Assembly: GCF_011617465.1 (NCBI RefSeq)
Contig: NZ_CP050153.1
Span: 1,860,001 to 1,924,000 of the forward strand
From: Brevibacterium pigmentatum
GTDB taxonomy: Bacteria; Actinomycetota; Actinomycetes; Actinomycetales; Brevibacteriaceae
Length of the DNA: 64,000 bases
Direction of reading: 5' to 3'
Shown piece by piece: positions 52,178 to 61,056 of this stretch. The notes beneath the pieces were generated by a model that saw only the letters and a list, made by a program, of their open reading frames with translations, was not told where the DNA came from and made no database searches. Made by a program: the position numbers and the translations under genes. Numbering within the stretch: the first letter of the stretch is position 1; each line of letters begins with the position of its first letter.

Positions 52178-53247
52178 CGATCCTCCTTCGGCCCTGTGCT
52201 CGTGCCAGTCGGGCTGTCTGTGACATCTGTGGTCGGCGCGTCGCCGGATCCCTCGGGCGCGTCGCGCAGGCGTCGGCCTGCCTCGCGCATCACCCGGCGC
52301 AGCTTCTTCCCATGTGCGGTGCGGGTGCCGATGGCTGCTTCGGTGACTTCGGGTTCAGTCCACGCCGCCACATCCTCAGCGGCGGCGGTGGCTCCCTGTG
52401 GGCGTTTCTTCTTCTCCAGCGGGCTCACGCCATCGGCCATTCGGCGGGCCATGATGAGGAACCCGGTGTGGGCGATCATCCGGTGGTCGGGGCGGACGGC
52501 GAGTCCGTCGACATGCCAGCCGCGGACCATGGCCTCCATGGACTCGGGTTCGGCGAACCTGCCGGAGGCACGCAGCGCTTCGACGAAGCGGGAGAGCTGC
52601 GGAACGGTGGCCACATACGCGATGACGATTCCACCGGGTGTCAGGGCTTCGCTGACCGCGTCGAGCGTATTCCAGGGGGTGAGCATGTCGAGGACGACAC
52701 GATCGACGCTGCCGGGTCCGAAGGTCTGCGGCAGGGTCTCGGCGAGATCGCCGACGGTGACCGACCAGTTCTCCGGTTCTCCGTCGAAGAAGTCGGCGAT
52801 GTTTCCCGCCGCGATCGTCGCGAACTCCTCACGCAGCTCGAACGAATGGACGGATCCCTCCGACCCCACGGCACGCAGCAGCGCCATCGACAGGGCGCCG
52901 GATCCGACGCCGGCTTCGACGACGGTCGCGCCGGGGAAGATGTCGCCGAGGGTGACGATGAGTCCCGAGTCCTTCGGGTAGACGACTGCGGCCCCTCGGG
53001 GCATGGAGAGCACGAAGTCTTCGTAGCGTGGGCGGAAGACCTGGAAGTCGATTCCCCCGGTGTTCGCGACGATGATTCCCTCTGTGCGCCCGATGATGTC
53101 ATCGTGGCTGATGAGGCCCTTGTTCGTGTGGAAGTGCTCACCCGGGGCGAGCACGAAGGTGTGCATCCGCCCCTTGGGGTCGGTGAGCTGGACCTTCTCT
53201 CCGCGGCTGAGAACGCGCGGGGGCCGGGAATGCAGTGGCTGAGTCAT
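52174..53247 (-). CDS. trmI: tRNA (adenine(58)-N(1))-methyltransferase TrmI
   Basis: 357 residues, longer than the ~280-residue core because of a polar C-terminal tail after residue 300. It methylates A58 in the T-loop of tRNAs. N-terminal beta part: [43 protein letters not shown] motif [20 protein letters not shown]. In M. tuberculosis the neighbour of mpa is likewise the tRNA methyltransferase Rv2118c. TAGAGT (minus strand, 53257-53262) lies nine bases before the ATG. Confidence 0.94.
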   Translation of the reverse strand: MTQPLHSRPPRVLSRGEKVQLTDPKGRMHTFVLAPGEHFHTNKGLISHDDIIGRTEGIIVANTGGIDFQVFRPRYEDFVLSMPRGAAVVYPKDSGLIVTLGDIFPGATVVEAGVGSGALSMALLRAVGSEGSVHSFELREEFATIAAGNIADFFDGEPENWSVTVGDLAETLPQTFGPGSVDRVVLDMLTPWNTLDAVSEALTPGGIVIAYVATVPQLSRFVEALRASGRFAEPESMEAMVRGWHVDGLAVRPDHRMIAHTGFLIMARRMADGVSPLEKKKRPQGATAAAEDVAAWTEPEVTEAAIGTRTAHGKKLRRVMREAGRRLRDAPEGSGDAPTTDVTDSPTGTSTGPKEDR

Positions 53248-53292
53248 GATGAGTCCACTCTACGCTGGTGAGGATTGCCTCACACAACCGGC

Positions 53293-54453
53293 TCAGGCCG
53301 CGAGCAGTTCGTCGAAGAACTCCTGCAGGTCGATGACTCCGACCAGGGTGTTTCCGTCCATGACCAGGCTGAACTGTGCCTTCGGTCGATGCGTGAGCGA
53401 TTCGAGCAGGTGCGGGGCGGTGATGTCCTTCGGCACTCCGATCCACCCGGCCAGGGGGCGGGCGACTTCACCGGTGGGAACGGCGTCGAGGTTCTCGGCG
53501 AGGCGACCGGCTGCGGCGTGCCGGTCGACGAGGCCGTACGGCAGCCCCTTCTGGTCGAGGACGACGATGAGTGTGCGCTCCTTCGCGTTCCCGAGTGTGT
53601 TGGCATAGTCGAGGGTGTCGGCCAGGTCGGCGTCCCAGGTGGCAGCGATCGCCGGTTGGATGACTTGGGAGAGGTCGTAGGTCTCCATCTTCCGGGCGCG
53701 TTTGGCGTGGGTCGCGGCATCTCCCGCGGAGAACCACAGCATGATCGCAATGAGCGACATCCAGGCCACGGTGAGCGGTTGGGGTCGTTCGCCGGCCAGC
53801 AGCGGGGTGATGACCGACCAGCCGATGAAGCCGACGGCGATGATGCGTCCGACCCAGCTGGCCACGATCGTGCCGAGGAACTGGGATCCGGTGATGCGCC
53901 ACATGATCGCCTGCAGCGCCCAGCCGCCGTCGAGCGGAATGCCCGGCAGCAGGTTGATGGCACCGAGCGCGACGTTGGCGAAGGTGACGGCGATGAGCAG
54001 CAGCCACGGCACCGAGGTGGGGCTGGCGGCGCTGAGACACCACCATCCCAGCAGGGCCAGAACGATGTTGACGATGGGGCCGACGATCGAGATGACGAAG
54101 CTCGTCATCGCGGCCTTGTCGCGCGGATTGTCCATCTGGGGTTCGAAGCGCGTGAAGCCGCCCCAGATGTTGAGCTCGATCGCGGCGACCTTCTGCCCGT
54201 AGAACTGACCGGCGACGCCGTGAGCGAGTTCGTGGAGGAAGACGGAGGCGAAGAGGAGCACCGCGTAGGCGAAGGCCACGAACCAGGCCCCGATGCCCAG
54301 ATCCGGTCGGACCTGATTGAGCCACGGGGTGAAGAGGATGGTGATCACGATGGCGGCGAGGAACCACGACCACGCCAGAATCACCGGTGCGCCGAGGACG
54401 GTGCCCAAGCGCAGACCCGATGACGCACCAGGGTGGTGGTTTTTCGCGGCCAT
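53293..54453 (-). CDS. Site-2-protease-family (M50) zinc metalloprotease with CBS domains
   Basis: 386 residues. Membrane helices in the first ~240 residues. HELAHG (VFLHELAHGVAGQFYGQK) gives two zinc His and the catalytic Glu. NLLPGIPLDGGWALQAIMW supplies the third ligand Asp. Two CBS-like segments follow (near 265-320 and 325-386: LIVVLDQKGLPYGLV, FSLVMDGNTLVGVIDLQEFF). This is the SpoIVFB/Rv2625c-like group. Substrate unknown; a regulatory membrane cut is likely. CGGAGGAA precedes the ATG. Confidence 0.9.
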   Translation of the reverse strand: MAAKNHHPGASSGLRLGTVLGAPVILAWSWFLAAIVITILFTPWLNQVRPDLGIGAWFVAFAYAVLLFASVFLHELAHGVAGQFYGQKVAAIELNIWGGFTRFEPQMDNPRDKAAMTSFVISIVGPIVNIVLALLGWWCLSAASPTSVPWLLLIAVTFANVALGAINLLPGIPLDGGWALQAIMWRITGSQFLGTIVASWVGRIIAVGFIGWSVITPLLAGERPQPLTVAWMSLIAIMLWFSAGDAATHAKRARKMETYDLSQVIQPAIAATWDADLADTLDYANTLGNAKERTLIVVLDQKGLPYGLVDRHAAAGRLAENLDAVPTGEVARPLAGWIGVPKDITAPHLLESLTHRPKAQFSLVMDGNTLVGVIDLQEFFDELLAA

Positions 54454-54568
54454 TGAAGGGGTTCCTCCGGTCGATGTCGTGGTCAGCGGACCACTGGGGG
54501 TCGGTAACTCAGCCTAACAGCGACGACGCTCCGACCGCTGGTCGCCACGTCGTGTCCGGGCAGGTCGT

Positions 54569-54574
54569 TACAGT
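54569..54574 (+). promoter_or_regulatory. -10 box of the RecB-like nuclease gene (leaderless)
   Basis: TACAGT lies six bases before the ATG at 54581; a GGAG sits between, but too close to act as ribosome site. Confidence 0.45.
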
Positions 54575-54580
54575 GGAGTT

Positions 54581-55390
54581 ATGGCCGAGCTCACCAGTCT
54601 CTCGCCCTCCCGGGCCAACGACTTCATCCAATGCCCTCTGAAGTTCCGCTTCCGCAGCATCGACAAGCTGCCGGAGCCGCCTTCGCAGGCGGCGTTCCGC
54701 GGCACGGTCGTCCATTCGGTGCTCGAGAAGCTCTTCACCGCACCGGCGGCCGAGCGCACGGCCGAACTCGCGCAGACGATGCTCATGCCGGCGTGGGAGG
54801 AGCTCGTCGAGAAGGACCCGGACGTCCTCGAGATCTTCGGAGAGGAATCGGAGAAGGAGACGTTCTTCACATCGGCGCGTCGGCTCATCGATTCCTACTT
54901 CGTCCTCGAGTATCCGGAGCATCTCGAACCGGAGGAGACGGAGAAGTTCGTCCGCACGACCCTCGACAACGGACTCGAGCTGCGCGGGTTCATCGACCGG
55001 GTCGATGTCGCCCCCGGCGGCGAGCAGCGTCTGGTCGACTACAAGACGGGCAAGCAGCCGAAGCCGCAGTACGGGCGGGAGGCGAAGTTCCAGATGGGCT
55101 TCTACGCTCTCGTCGTCTACCGGCTCTCCGGCGAACTCGTCCACACCCTGCAGCTGATGTATCTGGGTTCGCGCAGCGTGCTGAAGTCGCATCCGACGAT
55201 GGCTGAGGTCGAACAGACGCAGTTCGAGATCGATGCGATCTGGAAGGACATCATCGCCTCTGCCGAGTCGGATCGGTGGCGGCCGAAGAAGTCACCGCTG
55301 TGCAATTGGTGCACGTTCAAACCGCTCTGCCCGGCCTGGGGCAACACCGCTCCCCCGACTCCGGAGATCACGAAGATCGTCGGGGCCTGA
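54581..55390 (+). CDS. RecB-like PD-(D/E)XK nuclease with Fe-S cluster
   Basis: 269 residues. SPSRANDFIQCPLKFRFRSI at the start carries the first Cys; the nuclease core is GFIDRVDVAPGGEQRLVDYKTGK (residues ~131-153) with the VDYKTGK motif (D and K) and QMGFYALVV after it. The C-terminal CNWCTFKPLCPAW gives three more cysteines for a 4Fe-4S cluster, as in AddB and Cas4 nucleases. There is no helicase part, so it is a stand-alone exonuclease family of Actinobacteria in DNA repair. It ends 3 bases before the convergent HAD gene. Confidence 0.9.
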   Translation: MAELTSLSPSRANDFIQCPLKFRFRSIDKLPEPPSQAAFRGTVVHSVLEKLFTAPAAERTAELAQTMLMPAWEELVEKDPDVLEIFGEESEKETFFTSARRLIDSYFVLEYPEHLEPEETEKFVRTTLDNGLELRGFIDRVDVAPGGEQRLVDYKTGKQPKPQYGREAKFQMGFYALVVYRLSGELVHTLQLMYLGSRSVLKSHPTMAEVEQTQFEIDAIWKDIIASAESDRWRPKKSPLCNWCTFKPLCPAWGNTAPPTPEITKIVGA

Positions 55391-55393
55391 GTT

Positions 55394-56068
55394 TCAGGCG
55401 CTCTGCTGAGCGCGGAGACGTCGCAGTTCGGCGACTCCGCGGCCTTCGAGGCTGTCCCAGAGGATGCGGCCCGGACGCGGTTCGAGGTCGACGAAATGCG
55501 GGATCCCGATCGCAATGGTTCCGGCCGCCTCGGCGCTGGCCAGGCCCGGCTTCGAGTCCTCGAGAGCCACACAGTCGGCCGGATCGAGGTCGAGCAGGGC
55601 CGCCCCGCGCAGGTACGGTTCGGGATCCGGTTTGCCGGCGGACACCTCATCGCCGGAGACGAGCCCGGCGAAGCTCTCGGGAGGGCAGCTGGCGATGACC
55701 GCCTCGGCGAGCGGCCGGTAGGACATCGTGACCATGACGCTCGGGATGCCTTCATCCTTGAGTTCGGCCAGCAGCTCCAGAGCACCGGGACGGAACGGCA
55801 CGGACTGACGGATCTGTGCGATGACGTTGCCCATCAGAGTTTCGACGATCTCCTCGGCGGGCAGGTCGAGGCCGGCGTCCCGCATCATTCGGGCGGAGAC
55901 GATCAGCTCGTTGCCGACGAATTCGAGCCCCTGCTCTTCCGACCAGGGCAGGCCGTGGGCGTTCATGAGTTCGGTCTCGGCACGGATCCAATACGGCTCG
56001 GTGTCGACCAGGGTTCCGTCCATGTCCCACAGGACAGCGGCAGGGTCGGCTGATGCATGGTTCGTCAT
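55394..56068 (-). CDS. HAD-superfamily hydrolase (beta-phosphoglucomutase-like)
   Basis: 224 residues from the ATG at 56066-56068; TACGCT (minus strand, 56075-56080) lies six bases upstream. HAD motif I WDMDGTLVDTEPYWI (residues 15-29), motif II VTMSYR, motif III GKPDPEPYL, motif IV ALEDSKPGLASAEAAG. A helical cap follows motif I. It is a sugar-phosphate phosphatase or mutase of unknown substrate. Confidence 0.92.
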   Translation of the reverse strand: MTNHASADPAAVLWDMDGTLVDTEPYWIRAETELMNAHGLPWSEEQGLEFVGNELIVSARMMRDAGLDLPAEEIVETLMGNVIAQIRQSVPFRPGALELLAELKDEGIPSVMVTMSYRPLAEAVIASCPPESFAGLVSGDEVSAGKPDPEPYLRGAALLDLDPADCVALEDSKPGLASAEAAGTIAIGIPHFVDLEPRPGRILWDSLEGRGVAELRRLRAQQSA

Positions 56069-56074
56069 ACGCCC

Positions 56075-56084
56075 AGCGTAGTCT
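56075..56084. promoter_or_regulatory. Overlapping divergent -10 boxes (HAD / PAC2)
   Basis: The ten bases AGCGTAGTCT contain TACGCT on the minus strand (56075-56080, for the HAD gene) and TAGTCT on the plus strand (56079-56084, for PAC2), sharing two bases. Each lies six bases before its start codon. Confidence 0.6.
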
Positions 56085-56090
56085 GGAACC

Positions 56091-56921
56091 ATGAGTATTC
56101 TTCCATCCGGGTCCGGGGCACTCGTGTTCATCGCCTTCGAAGGTCAGGATGCCGATGCTTCCGAAGCGGCGAGTTCGCTGGTCAAGGATCTCATCGAGGT
56201 CTGGGACCTGAACGACTCCGAGATCCTCGATACTGATGGGTTCTACGAATTCCGCTTCTCCGAACCCGAGATCATCCGCGACGAGGATGGAACCGCCTCG
56301 ATCGCCTGGCCGGGTGTCGCGGTTCATCGGGGCCGCCTCGGCGAACGGCCGATCACTGTCATCCACGGTCACGAACCGGGTCTGAAATGGCGGGAGTTCC
56401 TCTCCCTCGTCCTCGCTCACGTCGGTGACGACGATACCGTCGTCCTCCTCGGCGGGCTCCATGCCGAGGTTCCGCATACGCGTCCACTGCCGGTGGTGGC
56501 CAATACGGAGGACTCGGAGCTCGCGTCCGAGCTCGGCATCGACGCGAACGGCTATGAGGGCCCCATCGGCATTCTCGGGCTCCTCGGAGTCGCCTGCCGA
56601 TGGCGGAGTGTCAGGGCGATCAATCTGTGGGTGGGTGTGCCGGACTACCTGGCCGAGTCGCCATCGCCGAAGGCCGAGCTCGCGCTGGCCAAGGCGGTCG
56701 AACGCTATGCCGGCATCGAAGTCGACATCCACGTGCTCGAAGAGGAGAGCCGGGCCTGGGAACTCGGCGCCGACGAACTCGTCTCCCTCAACCCCAGGCT
56801 GGCCGAACTCGTCAGAGCACTGGAGAAGCAGAACGATTCGGCAGAGCTGCCAGAAGCCAGCGGTGACGCCATCGCAGCCGAGTTCGAACGCTATCTGCGC
56901 AAACGCGGCCGCGATAAGTGA
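56091..56921 (+). CDS. PAC2-family protein
   Basis: 276 residues. Related to proteasome-assembly chaperone 2. Family pieces: LVFIAFEGQDADASEAASSL at the start, ITVIHGHEPGLKWREFLSLV, and GPIGILGLLGVACRWRSVRA. The C-terminal RALEKQNDSAELPEASGDAI and EFERYLRKRGRDK are typical of the actinobacterial members. Function unsettled. It is a conserved neighbour of mshC. The mRNA is probably leaderless. Confidence 0.9.
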   Translation: MSILPSGSGALVFIAFEGQDADASEAASSLVKDLIEVWDLNDSEILDTDGFYEFRFSEPEIIRDEDGTASIAWPGVAVHRGRLGERPITVIHGHEPGLKWREFLSLVLAHVGDDDTVVLLGGLHAEVPHTRPLPVVANTEDSELASELGIDANGYEGPIGILGLLGVACRWRSVRAINLWVGVPDYLAESPSPKAELALAKAVERYAGIEVDIHVLEEESRAWELGADELVSLNPRLAELVRALEKQNDSAELPEASGDAIAAEFERYLRKRGRDK

Positions 56922-56961
56922 ACCACGGGCATCCGGGGATCCGGCGATGAACGCCGATCGC

Positions 56962-57017
56962 CGTCAGTCCAGCAGCGTCAGTCCAGCAGCGTCAGTCGAG
57001 CAGCGTCAGTCGAGCAG
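56962..57017 (+). repeat. Four tandem 14-bp repeats at the mshC stop
   Basis: Units of CGTCAGTCSAGCAG at 56962, 56976, 56990 and 57004; the first two have C, the last two G at position 9. On the minus strand the unit reads CTGCTSGACTGACG and includes the last codons and TGA stop of mshC. The 3' end of the gene seems to have been duplicated in tandem. Confidence 0.9.
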
Positions 57018-58265
57018 GCGGATGCCCAGCAGGGCATCGACGGCATCGGCGACTCGGTCGCCGCTGAGCGCCGCGGTCTCCGAAGCCTGGGAGTCTGCGT
57101 AGTGTTCGGCCCATTCGTCGAGGATGCCCAGGGCCCGGGGGCTGTCGAGGTCATCGGTGAGTGCTTCGCGCAGCAGGCCGATGATGTGCTCGCGCAGACC
57201 CTGTCGACATTCTGATTCGCATTTGGCCGCGTGCTTCCATGCCTCGAGGCGAGCCTCGGCGATGGACAGCTGCTCCTCGGTGAAGCTCCAGTCGCTGCGG
57301 TAGTGGTTGGACAGGATCACGGTGCGGATGACCATGGGGTCGACTCCGCGCTCGCGCAGCTGCGAGACGAGAACGAGATTGCCTTTCGACTTGCTCATCT
57401 TCTCGCCGTCGAGACCAACCATCCCGGTGTGCATATAGGTCTTCGCCATCGGCTTCTTCCGCCACGCAGATGCGTGGGCGGCGCTCATCTCGTGGTGCGG
57501 GAAGATGAGGTCGTTTCCGCCTCCCTGCACATCGACGGGGAAGCCGAGGTATTTATCGGCGATGACCGTGCATTCGACATGCCACCCCGGTCGTCCGCGT
57601 CCGAGAGTTCCACCGTCCCAGGAGGGTTCGCCTTCGCGTTCGGCCCGCCACAGCAGCGGGTCGATGGGGTTCTCCTTGCCCGGGGTCTCGGGGTCTCCGC
57701 CGCGTTCGGCCGACAGTGCTGCCATGGTCTCCCGATCGTCATGGCTGACGGTGCCGAACGGCGGGGTGATCTGAGTCGACACCCGGTAGTAGACGTCACC
57801 GTTGTCGAGGGTGTAGGCGGCCCCCCTGTCCACGAGGTCCCGGACACCGGCGGCGATCTCGTCGACGGATTCGACGACGCCGATGAAGCTGGCCGGCGGG
57901 ATCACCCGCAGGGCTTCCATATCCTCGCGGAAGAGCTGGATCTGGGAGGAGGCGAGTTCGCGCCAATCGACTCCCGTGGCATCGGCCCGCTCCAGCAGCG
58001 GGTCGTCGACATCAGTGGTGTTCTGTGCATAGTCGACCTCGAGTCCCGCATCGCGCCAGATCCGATTGAGCAGATCGAAGGCCACATAGGTGGCGGCATG
58101 CCCGAGGTGCGTCGCATCGTAGGGGGTGATGCCGCAGACGTAGAGTCGCGCGGTCTGCTCGGATCCGCGCAGTCGGCGCGGGCTGCGGGTGCTCGTGTCG
58201 AATACCGTGGGCACCTTGCCGGTGCTGGTCAGACGGGGCAGTTGAGGTTCGGGCCATGACTTCAC
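57006..58265 (-). CDS. mshC: Cysteine ligase MshC (mycothiol synthesis)
   Basis: 420 residues from the GTG at 58263-58265; TAGGCT on the minus strand (58273-58278) lies seven bases upstream. It joins cysteine to glucosaminyl-inositol with ATP, the third enzyme of mycothiol synthesis. Related to CysRS: the zinc Cys C44 in LYVCGITPYDATHLGHAAT with the HIGH-like HLGH, NTTDVDDPLLERA, and EKMSKSKGN near 290. The C-terminus ends within a 14-bp tandem repeat. Confidence 0.96.
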   Translation of the reverse strand: MKSWPEPQLPRLTSTGKVPTVFDTSTRSPRRLRGSEQTARLYVCGITPYDATHLGHAATYVAFDLLNRIWRDAGLEVDYAQNTTDVDDPLLERADATGVDWRELASSQIQLFREDMEALRVIPPASFIGVVESVDEIAAGVRDLVDRGAAYTLDNGDVYYRVSTQITPPFGTVSHDDRETMAALSAERGGDPETPGKENPIDPLLWRAEREGEPSWDGGTLGRGRPGWHVECTVIADKYLGFPVDVQGGGNDLIFPHHEMSAAHASAWRKKPMAKTYMHTGMVGLDGEKMSKSKGNLVLVSQLRERGVDPMVIRTVILSNHYRSDWSFTEEQLSIAEARLEAWKHAAKCESECRQGLREHIIGLLREALTDDLDSPRALGILDEWAEHYADSQASETAALSGDRVADAVDALLGIRLLD

Positions 58266-58272
58266 GGCACCC

Positions 58273-58278
58273 AGCCTA
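58273..58278 (-). promoter_or_regulatory. -10 box of mshC deciding its start
   Basis: TAGGCT on the minus strand, seven bases before the GTG at 58265; no ribosome site is seen. Confidence 0.5.
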
Positions 58279-58325
58279 ACCGAGAGGCAGGCGTTCGGCA
58301 CTTCCGTACCGCCGTGATGCCTGTT

Positions 58326-59141
58326 TCAGATCGGCGGCCAGGGAATCACGGTGCGATCGGCGGGTGCTTCGGGGAAGAACTCGGCGGAGAGAAGCCGGTT
58401 CGCCCGGTATTTCAGTGCTTCCAGTTCGTCGGCCGACAGGCAGTCGCTCAGCTGTGTCCGCAGTGTGTCGTCCATGGCGGCGACTTCCTGCAAGGCATCG
58501 ATCTCTTCGGCGCAGAAGGAGGTGCGAGAGAAACCCCACAGTACAGTGCGCAGCTTCTCCTCATGGTGGAAGGTCAGGCCGTTGTCGATGCCGAAGATGC
58601 CGATATCGGCGGAGGCGGTGCTCGGCAGTGGGCTGCCGGTGATGACATGGCCGGCTTTGCGGTCGGCATTGTTGGCCAGCAGGTCGAAGAAGGCGATGGC
58701 TCGCAGCCCCTCGTCGACCGAATGGGAGAGCACGAGATCGCGACCGTCCTCAGTGCGCAGAGCGAAGATCGGGGTGTGATCGACGGGGATTGCGTTCACC
58801 GTCGACAGGGTCACCGCTTCGTCAGCGTCGGAGGCTTCGACATAGGCCTGCAGAGAGCCGCGACCGGCGGGCAGGTCGTCGCGCAGCACGGTCGGCGGGA
58901 CCACTCCGAGGTCGAGTGCGTTGGAGAGTCGGAAGGCTGCGACCTCGCGCAGTGCCAGCGTCTCCAGCGGGAAGTCCGTCAGAGGCCGTTCTCCGGAGAT
59001 GGGTTTGTACACGGCCTTGATCGCCCGGCCTTCGTGTTCGAGGACGAGCAGGCGGGTGTCGTTGCTGGCGCGTGGGATCGAGCCCATCTCCGTCCAGTCC
59101 CCCGCTTCCAGAGCGTCGAGGAGAATCCCATGGTCCATCAC
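58326..59141 (-). CDS. SCO1664-family PI3/PI4-kinase-like protein
   Basis: 271 residues. Lipid-kinase-like fold: KAVYKPISGERPLTDFP as the ATP-lysine strand, FFDLLANNADRKAGHVI as the catalytic loop (NNADRK), GIFGIDNGLTFHH as the metal-binding Asp loop. Members named SCO1664 are always near mshC in Actinobacteria; function is unknown. It starts 3 bases after the DUF3090 stop, so they form one transcript. Confidence 0.9.
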   Translation of the reverse strand: MMDHGILLDALEAGDWTEMGSIPRASNDTRLLVLEHEGRAIKAVYKPISGERPLTDFPLETLALREVAAFRLSNALDLGVVPPTVLRDDLPAGRGSLQAYVEASDADEAVTLSTVNAIPVDHTPIFALRTEDGRDLVLSHSVDEGLRAIAFFDLLANNADRKAGHVITGSPLPSTASADIGIFGIDNGLTFHHEEKLRTVLWGFSRTSFCAEEIDALQEVAAMDDTLRTQLSDCLSADELEALKYRANRLLSAEFFPEAPADRTVIPWPPI

Positions 59142-59144
59142 AGT

Positions 59145-59708
59145 TCAGGCGCGCGGGATCCCGTTGGCACGCGGACACAGATGGCCGTCGGGTTCGAGCG
59201 GAAGGGAGCAGAACGGACAGTCTCCGCGTCCGGCGCTGACGACCTGTTCTCCGCGGCGGGCGAATTCTCGGGCAGCGGCGGCGTCGAGGACGACGCGCAG
59301 GACTTCGCGTTCGACTTCGTCATCATCGGGGTCGGCGGAGGTTCCGGCCTGGGCGTCCGCCTCGGTGAGTTCGAAGCATTCGATGACGAGTTCATGTTTG
59401 ACGGTGTCCCAGCCCAGGCTCATCGTGCCGACGCGGAACTCCGGTTCGATGGGAACGTTGAGCCCGGCATTGTCGATGCGATCATCGAGCGCCGTCTGCG
59501 GAACCCGGGCGGCCGGGTCCTTGATCATCACCATGTCGAGCAGTTCGGTGATCCGATCGGAGAGGATCTCGACCTGCTCCTTCTCGACGACCACGGTCGT
59601 GAGCGCATTGCCGGATTTCGCTTGGAGGAGGAACGTCCTCTCGCCGGGAAGTCCGATTGTGCCGACGACGAAACGATCGGGTGTGGGGTGGTCGTACAGA
59701 GCTGCCAT
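59145..59708 (-). CDS. DUF3090-family protein
   Basis: 187 residues. TVGTIGLPGERTFLLQAKSG-like start and an all-beta core with VVVEKEQVEILSDRITELLD. The C-terminus has a small zinc ribbon: CPFCSLPLEPDGHLCPR. Conserved in Actinobacteria beside the SCO1664 kinase and a histidine phosphatase. TAGGCT (minus strand, 59715-59720) lies six bases before its ATG. Confidence 0.9.
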   Translation of the reverse strand: MAALYDHPTPDRFVVGTIGLPGERTFLLQAKSGNALTTVVVEKEQVEILSDRITELLDMVMIKDPAARVPQTALDDRIDNAGLNVPIEPEFRVGTMSLGWDTVKHELVIECFELTEADAQAGTSADPDDDEVEREVLRVVLDAAAAREFARRGEQVVSAGRGDCPFCSLPLEPDGHLCPRANGIPRA

Positions 59709-59753
59709 GTCTTCAGCCTAGTTCAAACACTTACATGTCGGTCCGGCCTGGGA

Positions 59754-59759
59754 TACATT
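59754..59759 (+). promoter_or_regulatory. -10 box of the acidic-protein gene (leaderless)
   Basis: TACATT lies six bases before the ATG at 59766. The divergent DUF3090 box is at 59715-59720 on the minus strand. Confidence 0.45.
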
Positions 59760-59765
59760 TGAGTC

Positions 59766-60026
59766 ATGAGCACTGATCCTCGTGAGGCCCTGGACGCATT
59801 CCTCGAAGCAGTGAGAGCGCACTACGCTGCATCCGCACACCGCAACGGTGACCAAGACCCCCGAGTCGAAGCCGCTTATATGGCTTTGGCCGATGCCTTC
59901 GAAATCTACGAAGACGCGATCTACACAGCGTTCGACGAAGTCACCCCGTTCGAACTCTTCGATGATGTCGAGGATGCCAAGGACGATGACGAGTTCCTCC
60001 TCGACGATGATGACGAGGACGACTGA
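59766..60026 (+). CDS. Small acidic protein
   Basis: 86 residues, predicted helices (REALDAFLEAVRAHYAASAH and VEAAYMALADAFEIYEDAIY) followed by a highly acidic tail ending in DDDDEDD. Similar small proteins occur in other Actinobacteria, some labelled primosomal without good reason. Function unknown. It runs divergently from the DUF3090/SCO1664/mshC transcript. Confidence 0.75.
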   Translation: MSTDPREALDAFLEAVRAHYAASAHRNGDQDPRVEAAYMALADAFEIYEDAIYTAFDEVTPFELFDDVEDAKDDDEFLLDDDDEDD

Positions 60027-60072
60027 GTGCTTCAGACAGAATCGGACCCGCGGCGCTGAGCCGACGGGCGCT

Positions 60073-60987
60073 CTAGGCCGGCGGACTCCACGAGATCTGG
60101 TCGAGCACCTCGGCGATCTCATCGGCCAATTCGACCGCGCTGCCGGTGACCTCGGCCAGTTGCGCCGGGGTGCGCGGCGAGACCAAGGTGCTGGCGATTC
60201 CGTGCTGGCGGTTGAAGGCCAGGGCGATGTCCAAGGGTGAGACACCCAGTGCGGTCGCGGCGCGACGGACGCCGGCGAGCACCCGATTCGACCGCTCGTC
60301 GAGGTAGGCACCGGCGTATTCGCTCAGCTCCCCCGCCAGGCGCGAATCCTGCGGTGTCGCGTTCCGGTATTTGTCGGTGAGCACTCCGCGGCCCAGCCCG
60401 GCTCCGGCGATGAGTGAGACGCCCGCATAGTCCGTGGCGGGGACAAGCTCAGCCTCTGCCTCGCGATTGAGCAGAGAGTATTCGGCTACGGCACAGGCGA
60501 CCGGAATTCCGGCACCGCGCATCTCCGCCAGCTGCCAACCGGTGTGATGGGACACTCCGACGTAGCGGATCTTTCCCAACGTCAGCAGCGTCTCAACCGC
60601 CGAGGCGGTCTCGGCACGGTCGACCTCGGCATCGAAGACGTCGAGGACGAGCACGTCGAGGTGTTCGCGACCCACTGTGCGCAGAAGAGATTCGACCTGA
60701 CTGAGGATTCTCGAGCGCCCGAGTCCGACCTCGATGTGGTCGGGTTCACTCATGGACACGCCCACTCGGGCCAGCACCAGAATCTCTTCGGGAAGTCGCA
60801 GCTGCCCGAGCACCTCGGCGGACATCGTGGCCGAACTGGGCAGCTCGATGAGGTTGCCACCTGCGTCTTTGTACTCATCGACGAGGCGTTGGGCGACTTG
60901 GTCATCGACCCGATGCCCCCACTCGAAGGTCCCGAGACCCACATCGCTGACTTCCAGACCGGTGGTGCCGAGGCGTTGGTGCTTCAT
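60073..60987 (-). CDS. Aldo/keto-reductase-fold protein with degenerate active site
   Basis: 304 residues. Overall AKR barrel: QRLGTTGLEVSDVGLGTFEW at the start, SVSHHTGW-like IRYVGVSHHTGWQLAEM, SLIAGAGLGRGVLTDKY at the end. The usual catalytic tetrad is absent. The Asp of the DTAxxY motif is E48 and its Tyr is gone (NLIELPSSATMSAE), the Lys is R74 (VLARVG), and the His of LLHxxD is D116 (LVLDVFD). The protein may bind NADPH or a ligand without catalysis. Confidence 0.85.
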   Translation of the reverse strand: MKHQRLGTTGLEVSDVGLGTFEWGHRVDDQVAQRLVDEYKDAGGNLIELPSSATMSAEVLGQLRLPEEILVLARVGVSMSEPDHIEVGLGRSRILSQVESLLRTVGREHLDVLVLDVFDAEVDRAETASAVETLLTLGKIRYVGVSHHTGWQLAEMRGAGIPVACAVAEYSLLNREAEAELVPATDYAGVSLIAGAGLGRGVLTDKYRNATPQDSRLAGELSEYAGAYLDERSNRVLAGVRRAATALGVSPLDIALAFNRQHGIASTLVSPRTPAQLAEVTGSAVELADEIAEVLDQISWSPPA

Positions 60988-61056
60988 GTTTCTTGAGGTT
61001 ACCCGATGCTGCGACTACCGTGGTTTCGTTCCTACCTCATATTCTCAAGGAGTCGT

